This document shows positions 1 to 5,687 of a stretch of DNA of 5,687 bases, piece by piece. Every line of letters begins with the position of its first letter. Position 1 is the first letter of the stretch. The notes under the pieces are model-generated. The model was given only the letters and a program-made list of their open reading frames with translations, had not been told where the DNA came from and searched no databases. Both the position numbers and the translations under genes were made by a program. This DNA comes from an uncultured Paraprevotella sp. (GTDB lineage Bacteria > Bacteroidota > Bacteroidia > Bacteroidales > Bacteroidaceae). The DNA is taken from contig CAAGLP010000222.1 of the NCBI GenBank assembly GCA_900770805.1, forward strand, positions 1 to 5,687, in the 5' to 3' direction.

Positions 1-209
1 CGGCAAGGAACTCTAAGATTCCTGTAACCGTCCGTGCAATGACAGAACTCTATGTTGTTGACCGCAATTTCCTCACTCAGGAGGAGGCAAAGGAAGAAAG
101 TGCAAAGGAGGTATCCAAGATGGACTTTGTGCTGCCGTCAAATATCCCTTCATTGAACGAATCTACCCGCAAGCTGGTGGAACGTGTCAAGGCAGAGGTT
201 ATTAAGTGA
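1..209 (+). CDS. C-terminal fragment of an unidentified protein (5' end outside window)
   Basis: An open frame enters from the left edge (first full codon at base 3) and ends at TGA 207-209, giving the last 68 residues of a protein. The fragment begins ARNSKIPVTVRAMTELYVVD, is rich in charged residues (a Glu/Lys cluster around residues 27-39) and ends in a basic amphipathic stretch, RKLVERVKAEVIK. The composition and continuous frame look like a genuine soluble C-terminal domain with a helical end. I do not recognise the family and no catalytic motif is visible, so no function is assigned. The next gene starts only 41 bp downstream on the same strand with no hairpin terminator between them, so the two may be co-transcribed. 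The strand and frame are well supported by the uninterrupted reading and the close fit to the following gene. Confidence 0.72.
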   Translation, partial: ARNSKIPVTVRAMTELYVVDRNFLTQEEAKEESAKEVSKMDFVLPSNIPSLNESTRKLVERVKAEVIK

Positions 210-250
210 ACATATCCAGTATAGTATTTTTATTTTCAGTTAAACAGATT

Positions 251-898
251 ATGAAACAGATTTTATTACTTGTTTTAGCATGTTGTATGTGTGTTGCTAC
301 ACATGCACAAGAAGTTCCTTACTCTAAATATCTTAACTTCAGCAATAAGGAGTTTAAGGATAATCATTTCAAGTATGACAAGGAAACCAATGCATGGGCA
401 TTGCGCAAGTCAAATGGTCTAGTCACTGCACTCAATATCCTTGCCATTGTTGCCGATGCCGAGGAAGATGCACGTCCTAGTTCGAAGGATTATACCATCT
501 TGGTACAAATGGGACGAGAGAATATTGCCTCGTACGTAAAGGTGATGTTTTATAGCGATGAGACATACCACAAGATACTATCCTTCCTCAAGGACAACGG
601 CAAGAACCTTATTGAAACCTCATCTGGCAAGCTAATCAAGCATCACGCTTCGCATGGCGACTATGCATTGGAACTGAACATGGAGCAGCACAACATTACC
701 CGCACCTCTTCTCATACCGCCTATCTGTTTATTGATAGCAAGGCTCGAAAGACTGTGGACGAATCGTACAACGAATATCAGTTCATCATTCAGACGGATG
801 TGGAGCCATGGTCGGAATATCTAGACAAGAAAGCTGCCAAGCAGGCCAAGCGCGATGCCAAGGGCAAGAAGAAAAAGAACGTAGACGAACTGATGTAA
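251..898 (+). CDS. Small secreted protein of unknown function with lysine-rich C-terminal tail
   Basis: This encodes 215 residues from ATG 251 to TAA 896-898. Residues 1-19 form a signal peptide: a short basic start (MKQ), a hydrophobic core LLLVLACCMCV and a cleavage site THA|QE typical of Bacteroidota exported proteins. An in-frame GTG at 206 would add 15 residues and bury that signal peptide, so ATG 251 is preferred. All three cysteines visible in the protein (residues 11, 12, 14) lie in the signal core. C11 follows VLA and could mimic a lipobox, but the n-region would be unusually short, so signal peptidase I cleavage is more likely. The mature part (about 195 residues) is mixed alpha/beta in appearance, with hydrophobic strands such as YTILVQMG (81-88) and AYLFIDSK (157-164). 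It ends in a Lys/Ala-rich segment (193-209: KKAAKQAKRDAKGKKKK), possibly a helical or charged anchor. I do not recognise the family. It lies between the unidentified gene ending at 209 and the M13 peptidase, with gaps of 41 and 76 bp, so co-expression is possible. A periplasmic or outer-envelope location is inferred from the signal peptide only. Confidence 0.85.
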   Translation: MKQILLLVLACCMCVATHAQEVPYSKYLNFSNKEFKDNHFKYDKETNAWALRKSNGLVTALNILAIVADAEEDARPSSKDYTILVQMGRENIASYVKVMFYSDETYHKILSFLKDNGKNLIETSSGKLIKHHASHGDYALELNMEQHNITRTSSHTAYLFIDSKARKTVDESYNEYQFIIQTDVEPWSEYLDKKAAKQAKRDAKGKKKKNVDELM

Positions 899-974
899 AA
901 TCCACATGTGATAAGCATCAGGTGCAATGCGCAATGGAAATATCCGATATATAACCTTTAGTATTTATAAGTTT

Positions 975-2861
975 ATGAAAAAAGAAAAGTTTTTGAAATC
1001 ATTCTATGCACTATTGCTTTTGGTGGCAGGAATAGGATTTGTAGCTTGTAGCGAGGAGCCTATTGACGGCCCTGGTTCAAATGGCAATGAAGACGTTACC
1101 GCCAGCAAGCCCGGCGACGACTTCTACATGTATGTAAATGGAGAATGGTTTAAAAGCATTGGCAATGAAGACGTAAACAAGGGATGGATGGTCGATGTTG
1201 ATAAATCTATTAAGGAGAAGAAAGAAGCCGTTCTCGAAGAGATGGAGGCAAAAAAGACCCTCAATGAATCTTTCCGTCGCCTTAAGAATGGAGAGCAGCA
1301 GCAGGCTAATGTTGAATTCGTAGATGAACTCTATGGCACCCTTAGTGCAGAAATTATGGCTGCTGAGGATATACCCACTTTGGGCCGTCTTTGTGGCAAG
1401 TATATCACAAATGGTTATCTCGACTGTATGATGAAATTGTACACCGCAGTTTCTCCTGATGATGATAGAGTTTGTTTCACTATTGTTCCTGACCCTGTCT
1501 TTGCCAAGTTGATGTCTAGCCTCGAAGACGAAGAAGGTGAGGATGAAGAATCCAGAACATTTGGCAAGCACCTCAACTTCAGTACTGGCGTGAAGTATTT
1601 TAGCAAGACCAGAGCAGCAGGTGAAGAAGATTTCTTTACTTATGTTGTGGAGGGTCTTGGTGCTGATTTCGACCCAGACCTGTTCGTGAAGGAAGATAGC
1701 TTGTCTGTGATGTACGACCAATTACTTATGTGCCCTCTTGAGTATTTGCAGGACTTTGTACTAAACGCCGTAAGGACAGAACTTTATCTCTATTGCGGTG
1801 ACCAGTATACCCAGGAAGTTACAAGTGGTGTTGTTGCTACTACAGAAGAGATTATGGAAAAGTTGATGCCCGAACTATTCATGTATCCTTTGTCATACTA
1901 CTTCTGTGAGAAGTATGTCAGCGACGAAACAAAGGAAAAGTTCACTGCTTATGCCGAGTCATTGCGAGAGGTGTTTGCCAAGCGTATTGAGGCAAACGCA
2001 TGGCTATCGGTCACAACCAAGGCTGAGGCTCTGACCAAATTGGCCAATATGAAGTTCTTCATTGGCGAACCTGATTCATGGATTGAGGAGGGATTGCCCC
2101 AATTGCGCGGCAACTTGCTCGCTGACGATCTGCTCGAGATGAAGCAGGCTCGCATCAGTGCCATTAGGAATTTGGTGGGTGAGAATGTAAAAGAAGAAAC
2201 TATGAATTTGTGTATATTGGGATTTGGTGGCATACCAACATATATTTATAATGCATTTCATTTCTTCATGAGCAACTCAGTGGTTATATTGCCAGCCTTT
2301 ATGATGGAACCCGAATACACACCCGGTATGGATGTAGCCAAGATGTATGCTATGTTCTATGTGATAGGTCACGAGTTCACTCACGGTTTCGACGTGAAAG
2401 GTAGCCAGTATGACTTAAATGGAATGGAGCACAACTGGTGGGATCAAGCCGACAGAGATAAGTTCGATGCCTTGAACAAAGCACTTATTGAGCAGATCAG
2501 CACCTTTGAAATTCTTCCTGGCGTTATGGCAGATGGCAATAAAACCGTCGGCGAGGATGTTGCCGACCTTGGTGGCTTGAACATAGCTCTGGATGCCCTG
2601 ACCGAGTACTTGACAGACCAGAATGCTAGCGACGAGGAAATCAAGGAGGCACACAAGACATTCTTCGAATATTACGCTTTACGTTATCGTTCTTCATATT
2701 CTCAGGAACAAATCCAGAAGAATCTTCAGGATGTTCATTCTTTTGACAAGGTGCGTGTGAATGGTATCTTCCAGCACATAGACAGGTGGTATGAGTTGTA
2801 TGATGTGCAGGAGGGCGACAAGTTGTATCTGCCCGCCGACAAGCGTATAACCATCTGGTAA
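975..2861 (+). CDS. M13-family zinc metallopeptidase (neprilysin/PepO-like), lipoprotein
   Basis: This encodes 628 residues, a usual length for M13. It is a zinc-dependent endopeptidase of the neprilysin/PepO family, which normally cleaves oligopeptides outside the cytoplasm. Start: ATG 975 puts a lipoprotein signal at the N-terminus, with lipobox GFVAC and lipidated Cys at residue 25. ATG 927 would add 16 residues in front of it and is rejected. SEE after the Cys resembles the Bacteroidota surface-export signal, so the enzyme may face outward on the outer membrane. Family signatures in order: DDFYMYVNGEW (about 48-58); WLSVTTKAEALTKL (about 343-356); the substrate-binding NAF at 426-428; the zinc site HEFTH at 466-470; the third zinc ligand E527 with D531 in GEDVADLGG; H588 and R594, matching neprilysin H711 and R717; and the C-terminal Trp. 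The spacings (40, 57 and 6 residues) agree with neprilysin to within one or two residues, so the site looks complete and active. The N-terminal lobe is divergent and carries an acidic stretch, LEDEEGEDEE (about 183-192). Peptide scavenging is a reasonable inference; the substrate is unknown. Confidence 0.95.
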   Translation: MKKEKFLKSFYALLLLVAGIGFVACSEEPIDGPGSNGNEDVTASKPGDDFYMYVNGEWFKSIGNEDVNKGWMVDVDKSIKEKKEAVLEEMEAKKTLNESFRRLKNGEQQQANVEFVDELYGTLSAEIMAAEDIPTLGRLCGKYITNGYLDCMMKLYTAVSPDDDRVCFTIVPDPVFAKLMSSLEDEEGEDEESRTFGKHLNFSTGVKYFSKTRAAGEEDFFTYVVEGLGADFDPDLFVKEDSLSVMYDQLLMCPLEYLQDFVLNAVRTELYLYCGDQYTQEVTSGVVATTEEIMEKLMPELFMYPLSYYFCEKYVSDETKEKFTAYAESLREVFAKRIEANAWLSVTTKAEALTKLANMKFFIGEPDSWIEEGLPQLRGNLLADDLLEMKQARISAIRNLVGENVKEETMNLCILGFGGIPTYIYNAFHFFMSNSVVILPAFMMEPEYTPGMDVAKMYAMFYVIGHEFTHGFDVKGSQYDLNGMEHNWWDQADRDKFDALNKALIEQISTFEILPGVMADGNKTVGEDVADLGGLNIALDALTEYLTDQNASDEEIKEAHKTFFEYYALRYRSSYSQEQIQKNLQDVHSFDKVRVNGIFQHIDRWYELYDVQEGDKLYLPADKRITIW

Positions 2862-2926
2862 TTACACCACTAACTATGTATTCGGTATCGTTCGAAAGCA
2901 AGATACTAAAAACAAAAAGTCTTATT

Positions 2927-2965
2927 GAAAAAGAGTTCGGCATATACCGAACTCTTTTTCTTTTA
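2927..2965 (+). terminator. Strong intrinsic terminator after the M13 peptidase gene
   Basis: A perfect 14-bp stem (GAAAAAGAGTTCGG at 2927-2940 with its complement at 2947-2960) closes on a 6-nt loop, CATATA. The 3' arm itself contains a T5 run, followed by C and TTTT (2961-2964). It begins 65 bp after the peptidase stop codon and is placed to end transcripts of the + strand gene cluster. Because the 5' arm starts with A5, the same hairpin is also followed by a U run on the - strand, so it could stop leftward transcripts arriving from menA. Confidence 0.93.
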
Positions 2966-3116
2966 CTCTCAGGCATATCCTTCTAATGTTGTTATAGATA
3001 TACTACTTCTATTTTCACTTCATGTTATTCTTGAGGAACAGTACGATGGCTTAAAATATTTTATTACTTTTAATAAAAGTATTAGGACTAGCAAATAAAC
3101 ATTTGAAATGCATGTT
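2966..3116. other. AT-rich gene-free spacer between convergent transcription units
   Basis: There is no credible gene here: frames are short, and the + strand frame opening at 3108 only crosses the repeat array and then runs antisense to menA. The only visible structure is a small dyad at 3065-3081 (arms ACTTTT and AAAAGT around AAT, plus one outer T-A pair), too weak and AT-rich to name. No TAnnTTTG promoter box was found on the + strand. The comparable spacer on the other side of the repeat array (3215-3304) is also AT-rich and holds nothing I can name. Confidence 0.6.
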
Positions 3117-3166
3117 AAAAAATGTACTGAACGTTCAGGACAATTGTCCCCAATGTTCAGTACATT
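3117..3166 (-). terminator. Intrinsic terminator facing menA (left half of the repeat array)
   Basis: Bases 3121-3135 pair with 3152-3166 over 15 positions, with one mismatch (C3132 position against T) that becomes a wobble pair in one RNA sense. The enclosed loop contains a perfect 12-bp palindrome, GGACAATTGTCC (3138-3149), that can stack as an inner stem. Read on the - strand, the hairpin ends in a T6 run (A6 at 3117-3122 on the + strand), the signature of an intrinsic terminator. It lies about 140 bp past the menA stop codon and is the first good terminator seen downstream of menA. The U run partly overlaps the stem base, which is acceptable but lowers certainty. Confidence 0.65.
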
Positions 3167-3208
3167 GCTCCCCAACGTTCAGTACGAATGTCCTCAACGT
3201 TGGGGATA
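3121..3208. repeat. Four-unit 22-bp tandem repeat array centred on AAYGTT
   Basis: Four units start at 3121, 3143, 3165 and 3187. Each carries a palindromic-type core at the same place: AACGTT at 3130, AATGTT at 3152, AACGTT at 3174 and AACGTT at 3196, i.e. exactly 22 bp apart. The flanks use two words: GTACTG/CAGTAC and TCCCC/GGGGA. Units 2 and 3 share CCCCAAYGTTCAGTAC (3148-3163 and 3170-3185); unit 1 has GTACTG on its left; unit 4 has TCCTC on its left and GGGGA on its right. AGGACA occurs in mirror positions (3137-3142 direct, 3189-3194 inverted), so the whole array is also an imperfect dyad, flanked by A6 on the left and T6 on the right. The 22-bp step is about two helical turns, which would put all cores on one DNA face. 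The array is not a CRISPR: there are no unique spacers. Function is unknown; a terminator pair, a repetitive extragenic element and a protein-binding array all fit. Confidence 0.85.
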
Positions 3209-3214
3209 TTTTTT
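3169..3214 (+). terminator. Intrinsic terminator facing right (right half of the repeat array)
   Basis: TCCCCAACGTT (3169-3179) pairs perfectly with AACGTTGGGGA (3196-3206), an 11-bp GC-containing stem with a 16-nt loop. It is followed by TA and a T6 run at 3209-3214. It would stop rightward transcripts before they run antisense into menA. Since the + strand gene cluster already has a strong terminator at 2927-2960, this one is either a back-up or ends a transcript that starts inside the intergenic region; no promoter for such a transcript was identified. Confidence 0.65.
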
Positions 3215-3304
3215 GTCTCGTGTTTTGCTAGCTTATACTTCCTTTTTCATCTCACTTTTGTATTGGCTGGGATACCTTTTTATGTATGAATTACATTTAT
3301 TGTA

Positions 3305-4207
3305 TTACAGAATCATAGCCAGCGATGTGAGGATGGCGAAGATGAAGATGGACATGGCCGTCATACCAAGCACACGGTTCAGAGCCTTGCCATGATAGAT
3401 GATGCGAAGCTGGTGAAGGTTCCTCAAATGGATAATCAGGAAGATGAGTGGCAGAAAGCTCCATACATTGCTGTTGTGGCCTGCCATCATAATGGCGCTG
3501 AGGGCCAGGATGACGGATACGATACCTATGGCACCATAAACGATCAGCGTGGGACGTTCTCCGATAATGGTGACGAGAGTGGTCTTGCCTACACTGGCGT
3601 CTGTGTGGCGGTCGCGAAAGTTATTGACCAGAAGCAGACAGTCTGTTACAAGTCCCTGGGCAATGGCCAGAAGCCATATGGACATGGGGATGTCGAGGAT
3701 GGAGATATGCGGACTCTGGAAGAAAAAGGTATACGAAACGGGAATAATTCCGAAGAAGAGAAGAACGAGGATGTCTCCCATGGCAATGCGCGAGAACAGA
3801 GTGGTATAGAGAAAGCAGAATACCACACAGGCAATACCCACCAGTATACACTCCAGTCCTCCCCATGCTACAAGGGGAAGGCCCGTAAGGCATGCAAGCA
3901 GTGTGACAATGGTGATGCCTTTGCGCATGGCAGATAGGGTAATCCATCCCTGAGAGCAGGCGCGTTCAGGGCCAAGGCGTTCTTCTGTATCCACTCCGCG
4001 GATGCAGTCGAAATAGTCGTTCACAAGATTGGCATCTGTCTGCATGAGCAGTGCAAAGACCATGCACACGAGGGCTGGTATCCACTCAATCTGTCCATAG
4101 ATTCCATAAGCGGCCGATATGCCCAGAATGACCGGTGCTGCCGCGCCGGTAAGGGTCTTAGGTCTGGCAGCAAGCCACCAGGCGTGGAGAGAATTTGTCT
4201 TTATCAT
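3305..4207 (-). CDS. menA: 1,4-dihydroxy-2-naphthoate polyprenyltransferase (MenA)
   Basis: This encodes 300 residues, the usual MenA length, from ATG 4207-4205 to TAA 3307-3305. It is a UbiA-superfamily integral membrane enzyme that transfers a polyprenyl chain to 1,4-dihydroxy-2-naphthoate with loss of CO2, giving demethylmenaquinone; a methyltransferase then completes menaquinone, the quinone of anaerobic respiration in Bacteroidota. Visible signatures: the N-terminal WWLAARPKTLT (10-20); the first Asp-rich motif NLVNDYFDCIRGVD (60-73); and the second, NNFRDRHTDASVGKTTL (195-211), with D199, D203 and GK 207-208. The two Asp motifs bind the Mg2+-diphosphate of the prenyl donor. Roughly eight or nine hydrophobic segments alternate with short loops across the protein. 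The gene is complete with no frameshift. It is divergent from dnaB and convergent with the peptidase cluster, so it appears to be transcribed alone. Distinction from other UbiA members rests on the ARPKTLT and NNxRDxxTDxxxGKxTL patterns; MenA is by far the best fit. Confidence 0.95.
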   Translation of the reverse strand: MIKTNSLHAWWLAARPKTLTGAAAPVILGISAAYGIYGQIEWIPALVCMVFALLMQTDANLVNDYFDCIRGVDTEERLGPERACSQGWITLSAMRKGITIVTLLACLTGLPLVAWGGLECILVGIACVVFCFLYTTLFSRIAMGDILVLLFFGIIPVSYTFFFQSPHISILDIPMSIWLLAIAQGLVTDCLLLVNNFRDRHTDASVGKTTLVTIIGERPTLIVYGAIGIVSVILALSAIMMAGHNSNVWSFLPLIFLIIHLRNLHQLRIIYHGKALNRVLGMTAMSIFIFAILTSLAMIL

Positions 4208-4212
4208 GAAGG

Positions 4213-4220
4213 CAAAGTTA
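4213..4220 (-). promoter_or_regulatory. Bacteroidota -7 promoter box for menA
   Basis: Read on the - strand, bases 4220-4213 are TAACTTTG, an exact match to the Bacteroidota TAnnTTTG -7 element. The G is separated from the menA ATG by only five bases (CCTTC). Initiation a few bases downstream of the box would fall at or beside the start codon, implying a leaderless or near-leaderless mRNA. The -33 TTTG element is weak here (TTTAT around 4247-4243). AAAGGAG lies immediately upstream of the box, 13 nt from the ATG, and would be untranscribed if this promoter is used. Confidence 0.55.
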
Positions 4221-4233
4221 CTCCTTTTTTTGA

Positions 4234-4252
4234 ATACATATAATAAATGTAT
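4234..4252. promoter_or_regulatory. Inverted repeat between the divergent menA and dnaB promoters
   Basis: ATACAT (4234-4239) and ATGTAT (4247-4252) form a 6-bp inverted repeat with a 7-bp AT-only spacer. It overlaps the expected -33 region of menA and lies upstream of the dnaB promoter, a position where a dimeric regulator could touch both genes. The sequence is very AT-rich, so chance is a real alternative. Confidence 0.25.
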
Positions 4253-4257
4253 GATGA

Positions 4258-4292
4258 TTTTTCGTTGAACTCATATAAATTCATTACCTTTG
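4258..4292 (+). promoter_or_regulatory. Bacteroidota-type promoter for dnaB
   Basis: TACCTTTG at 4285-4292 matches the TAnnTTTG -7 consensus exactly. A T-rich TTTTTCGTTG (about 4258-4267) lies at roughly the -33 distance and is an imperfect match to TTTG. Initiation would be near 4298-4300, giving a leader of about 25 nt before ATG 4325. No clear Shine-Dalgarno precedes the ATG, as is common in this phylum. Confidence 0.6.
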
Positions 4293-4324
4293 CTGACCTG
4301 AAACAGATAACCAAGAATTCCTTC

Positions 4325-5687
4325 ATGGCAGAAGCAAGACGCAAGATAAATCCCAAGGTGGTAGAGGTTCCAAGCATGGACGCTCTCGGACACCGCCAAC
4401 CGCAGAATCTGGAGATGGAGACTGCTGTACTGGGTGCATTGATGAACGAGCAGGATGCTTTCGGACAGGTGGCTGAGATACTCCGTCCGGAAAGTTTCTA
4501 TGAGCACAAGAACCAGTTGGTATACGAAGCCATACGCGACCTGGCGGCACAACAGAAGCCCGTGGACGTGATTACTGTGGTGGAGCAACTGGATCAGAAG
4601 GGACATCTGGAAGATGTGGGTGGCATGCAATATGTGGCTGCCTTGTCAGATGCCGTGATAAGCAGTGCTCACATAGAGTACCATGCAAGGATTATACAAC
4701 AGAAGTTCCTGGCACGCCAATTGATTACCTATGCCAGTCGTATACAGCAGCATGCTTTTGACCCAGGAACAGATGTGGACGACCTGATGCAGGAGGCAGA
4801 GGGCAAGCTCTTCGAACTCTCGCAGAGTAACATGAAGAAGGACTACACGCAGATTAACCCTGTCATAAAGGATGCCTACGACATGTTGCAGAGAGCGGCA
4901 GCTCGTACCGATGGTCTTTCTGGCTTGTCCTCGGGTTTTGATCGTCTGGACAAGATGACCTCCGGTTGGCAGAACTCTGACCTTATCATCATTGCAGCAC
5001 GTCCTGCTATGGGTAAGACGGCTTTCGTTATTTCCATGATAAGGAAAATGGCCGTGGACATGAAGACTCCCTGTGCTATGTTCTCCCTTGAGATGGCCAA
5101 CGTGCAGTTGGTTAACCGTTTGATAGTCAATGTATGTGAGATTACCGGTGAGAAGATAAAGAGCGGTCAGCTTGCACCCTATGAATGGAGCCAGTTGGAT
5201 ACACGTATTACTCAGCTGTACGATGCTCCGATATATGTGGACGATACCCCCTCGCTGAGCGTTTTTGAACTCCGTACTAAGGCACGTCGTCTGGTGCGTG
5301 AGCATGGTGTGAAGATTATCATGATTGACTATCTTCAGTTGATGAATGCCTCCGGTATGAGTTACGGCAGCCGTCAGGAAGAAGTATCAACTATCAGTCG
5401 AAGCCTGAAGCAGTTGGCCAAGGAATTGAATATTCCCATCATAGCCCTGTCTCAGTTGAACCGTGGTGTGGAATCCCGTGAGGGACCTGAGGGCAAGCGA
5501 CCTCAGTTGTCAGACCTTCGCGAATCCGGTGCCATCGAGCAGGATGCCGATATGGTATGCTTCATCCATCGACCTGAGTATTACAAGATATATCAGGATG
5601 AAAAGGGTAGGGATTTGCGTGGCAAAGCAGAGATTATCATTGCCAAGCATCGTAACGGTGCCGTGGGTGATGTGTTGCTGGAATTCC
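4325..5687 (+). CDS. dnaB: Replicative DNA helicase DnaB (3' end outside window)
   Basis: 454 residues are visible from ATG 4325 before the window ends one base into codon 455; family members in this phylum usually run to a little over 500. DnaB is the hexameric ATP-driven helicase that unwinds DNA at the replication fork and recruits primase. Residues about 25-130 are the N-terminal hexamerisation/primase-contact domain (ETAVLGALM, 32-40), then a linker, then the RecA-like motor from about 185. Motor motifs: Walker A RPAMGKTAF (226-234, K231, T232); catalytic Glu in FSLEM (E256); Walker B IIMIDYLQLM (331-340, D335); ALSQLNRGVESR (374-385); RPQLSDLRESGAIEQDAD (392-409); and KHRNG (441-445), which supplies the arginine contact in the ring. 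All are intact, and neither Walker A nor the later motifs, common intein sites, are interrupted. An in-frame ATG at 4247 would add 26 residues, but those codons overlap the predicted promoter, so 4325 is preferred. Confidence 0.97.
   Translation, partial: MAEARRKINPKVVEVPSMDALGHRQPQNLEMETAVLGALMNEQDAFGQVAEILRPESFYEHKNQLVYEAIRDLAAQQKPVDVITVVEQLDQKGHLEDVGGMQYVAALSDAVISSAHIEYHARIIQQKFLARQLITYASRIQQHAFDPGTDVDDLMQEAEGKLFELSQSNMKKDYTQINPVIKDAYDMLQRAAARTDGLSGLSSGFDRLDKMTSGWQNSDLIIIAARPAMGKTAFVISMIRKMAVDMKTPCAMFSLEMANVQLVNRLIVNVCEITGEKIKSGQLAPYEWSQLDTRITQLYDAPIYVDDTPSLSVFELRTKARRLVREHGVKIIMIDYLQLMNASGMSYGSRQEEVSTISRSLKQLAKELNIPIIALSQLNRGVESREGPEGKRPQLSDLRESGAIEQDADMVCFIHRPEYYKIYQDEKGRDLRGKAEIIIAKHRNGAVGDVLLEF

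Noticed and set aside
212..966. Shared leader words (ATATCC and TAGTATTT) before the starts at 251 and 975 as a common regulatory element
   Set aside because: The spacing of the words relative to each other and to the ATG differs between the two genes, and such AT-rich words are expected by chance.
1077..1721. 214-codon - strand open frame opposite the M13 peptidase gene
   Set aside because: The + strand frame has clear family motifs throughout; the antisense frame shows no recognisable domain and no promoter.
3121..3208. CRISPR array
   Set aside because: The units are contiguous imperfect 22-bp repeats with no unique spacers, and no cas gene is in the window.
3108..3395. 95-codon + strand open frame crossing the repeat array and entering the 3' end of menA
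   Set aside because: It has no ribosome site or signal of selection, its first part is the repeat array and its last part is antisense to menA codons; a predicted terminator (3169-3214) lies inside it.
3392..3937. 181-codon + strand open frame opposite menA
   Set aside because: It is antisense to a confidently identified membrane protein gene and its composition is the expected reverse-complement shadow of that gene.
3292..4251. TACATTTATT at 3292-3301 and its inverse at 4242-4251 as terminal inverted repeats of a mobile unit carrying menA
   Set aside because: The match is a single 10-mer in AT-rich DNA, its flanks do not align, there are no target-site duplications or transposase, and menA is a core housekeeping gene.
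4247..4324. Upstream in-frame ATG extending DnaB by 26 residues
   Set aside because: The extension covers the TACCTTTG promoter box and does not resemble a DnaB N-terminus; MAEARRKINP from 4325 fits better.
4646..5305. 219-codon - strand open frame opposite dnaB
   Set aside because: It is a shadow of dnaB; the helicase motifs on the + strand cover the same bases.

Overview
This 5.7-kb window looks like ordinary chromosome from a Bacteroidota bacterium, most likely Bacteroidales of the Prevotella/Bacteroides type. The evidence is two TAnnTTTG-type -7 promoter boxes in front of menA and dnaB, weak or absent Shine-Dalgarno sequences, an exported protein with an 'AxA|Q' signal cleavage site, a lipoprotein whose Cys is followed by Ser-Glu-Glu, and a menaquinone biosynthesis gene. 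No plasmid, phage, transposase or CRISPR gene is visible.

Layout, left to right: (1) the last 68 codons of an unidentified + strand gene (1-209). (2) A small secreted protein of unknown function with a lysine-rich tail (251-898). (3) A large M13-family (neprilysin/PepO-like) zinc metallopeptidase made as a lipoprotein (975-2861), closed by a strong intrinsic terminator (2927-2960). (4) A 443-bp gene-free stretch (2862-3304) between convergent genes. It holds an array of four AAYGTT-centred units at exactly 22-bp spacing (3121-3208), which can fold into two outward-facing terminator hairpins. (5) menA on the - strand (3305-4207), the membrane prenyltransferase of menaquinone synthesis. (6) A 117-bp divergent promoter region (4208-4324). 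(7) dnaB on the + strand (4325 to the window end), the replicative DNA helicase, cut off by the window edge after 454 residues.

The first three + strand genes are close together (41 and 76 bp gaps, no terminator seen between them) and may be co-transcribed. Two of them encode exported proteins, so an envelope or peptide-processing role is possible but unproven. menA and dnaB are housekeeping genes that share only a promoter region. The genes themselves look conventional. The least explained part of the window is the 22-bp repeat array: its geometry (four identical spacings, two alternating flank words, overall imperfect dyad, A6 and T6 tracts at its two edges) is unlikely to be chance. It is best read as a bidirectional terminator, a repetitive extragenic element, or a protein-binding array. 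I see no convincing new multi-gene system here.
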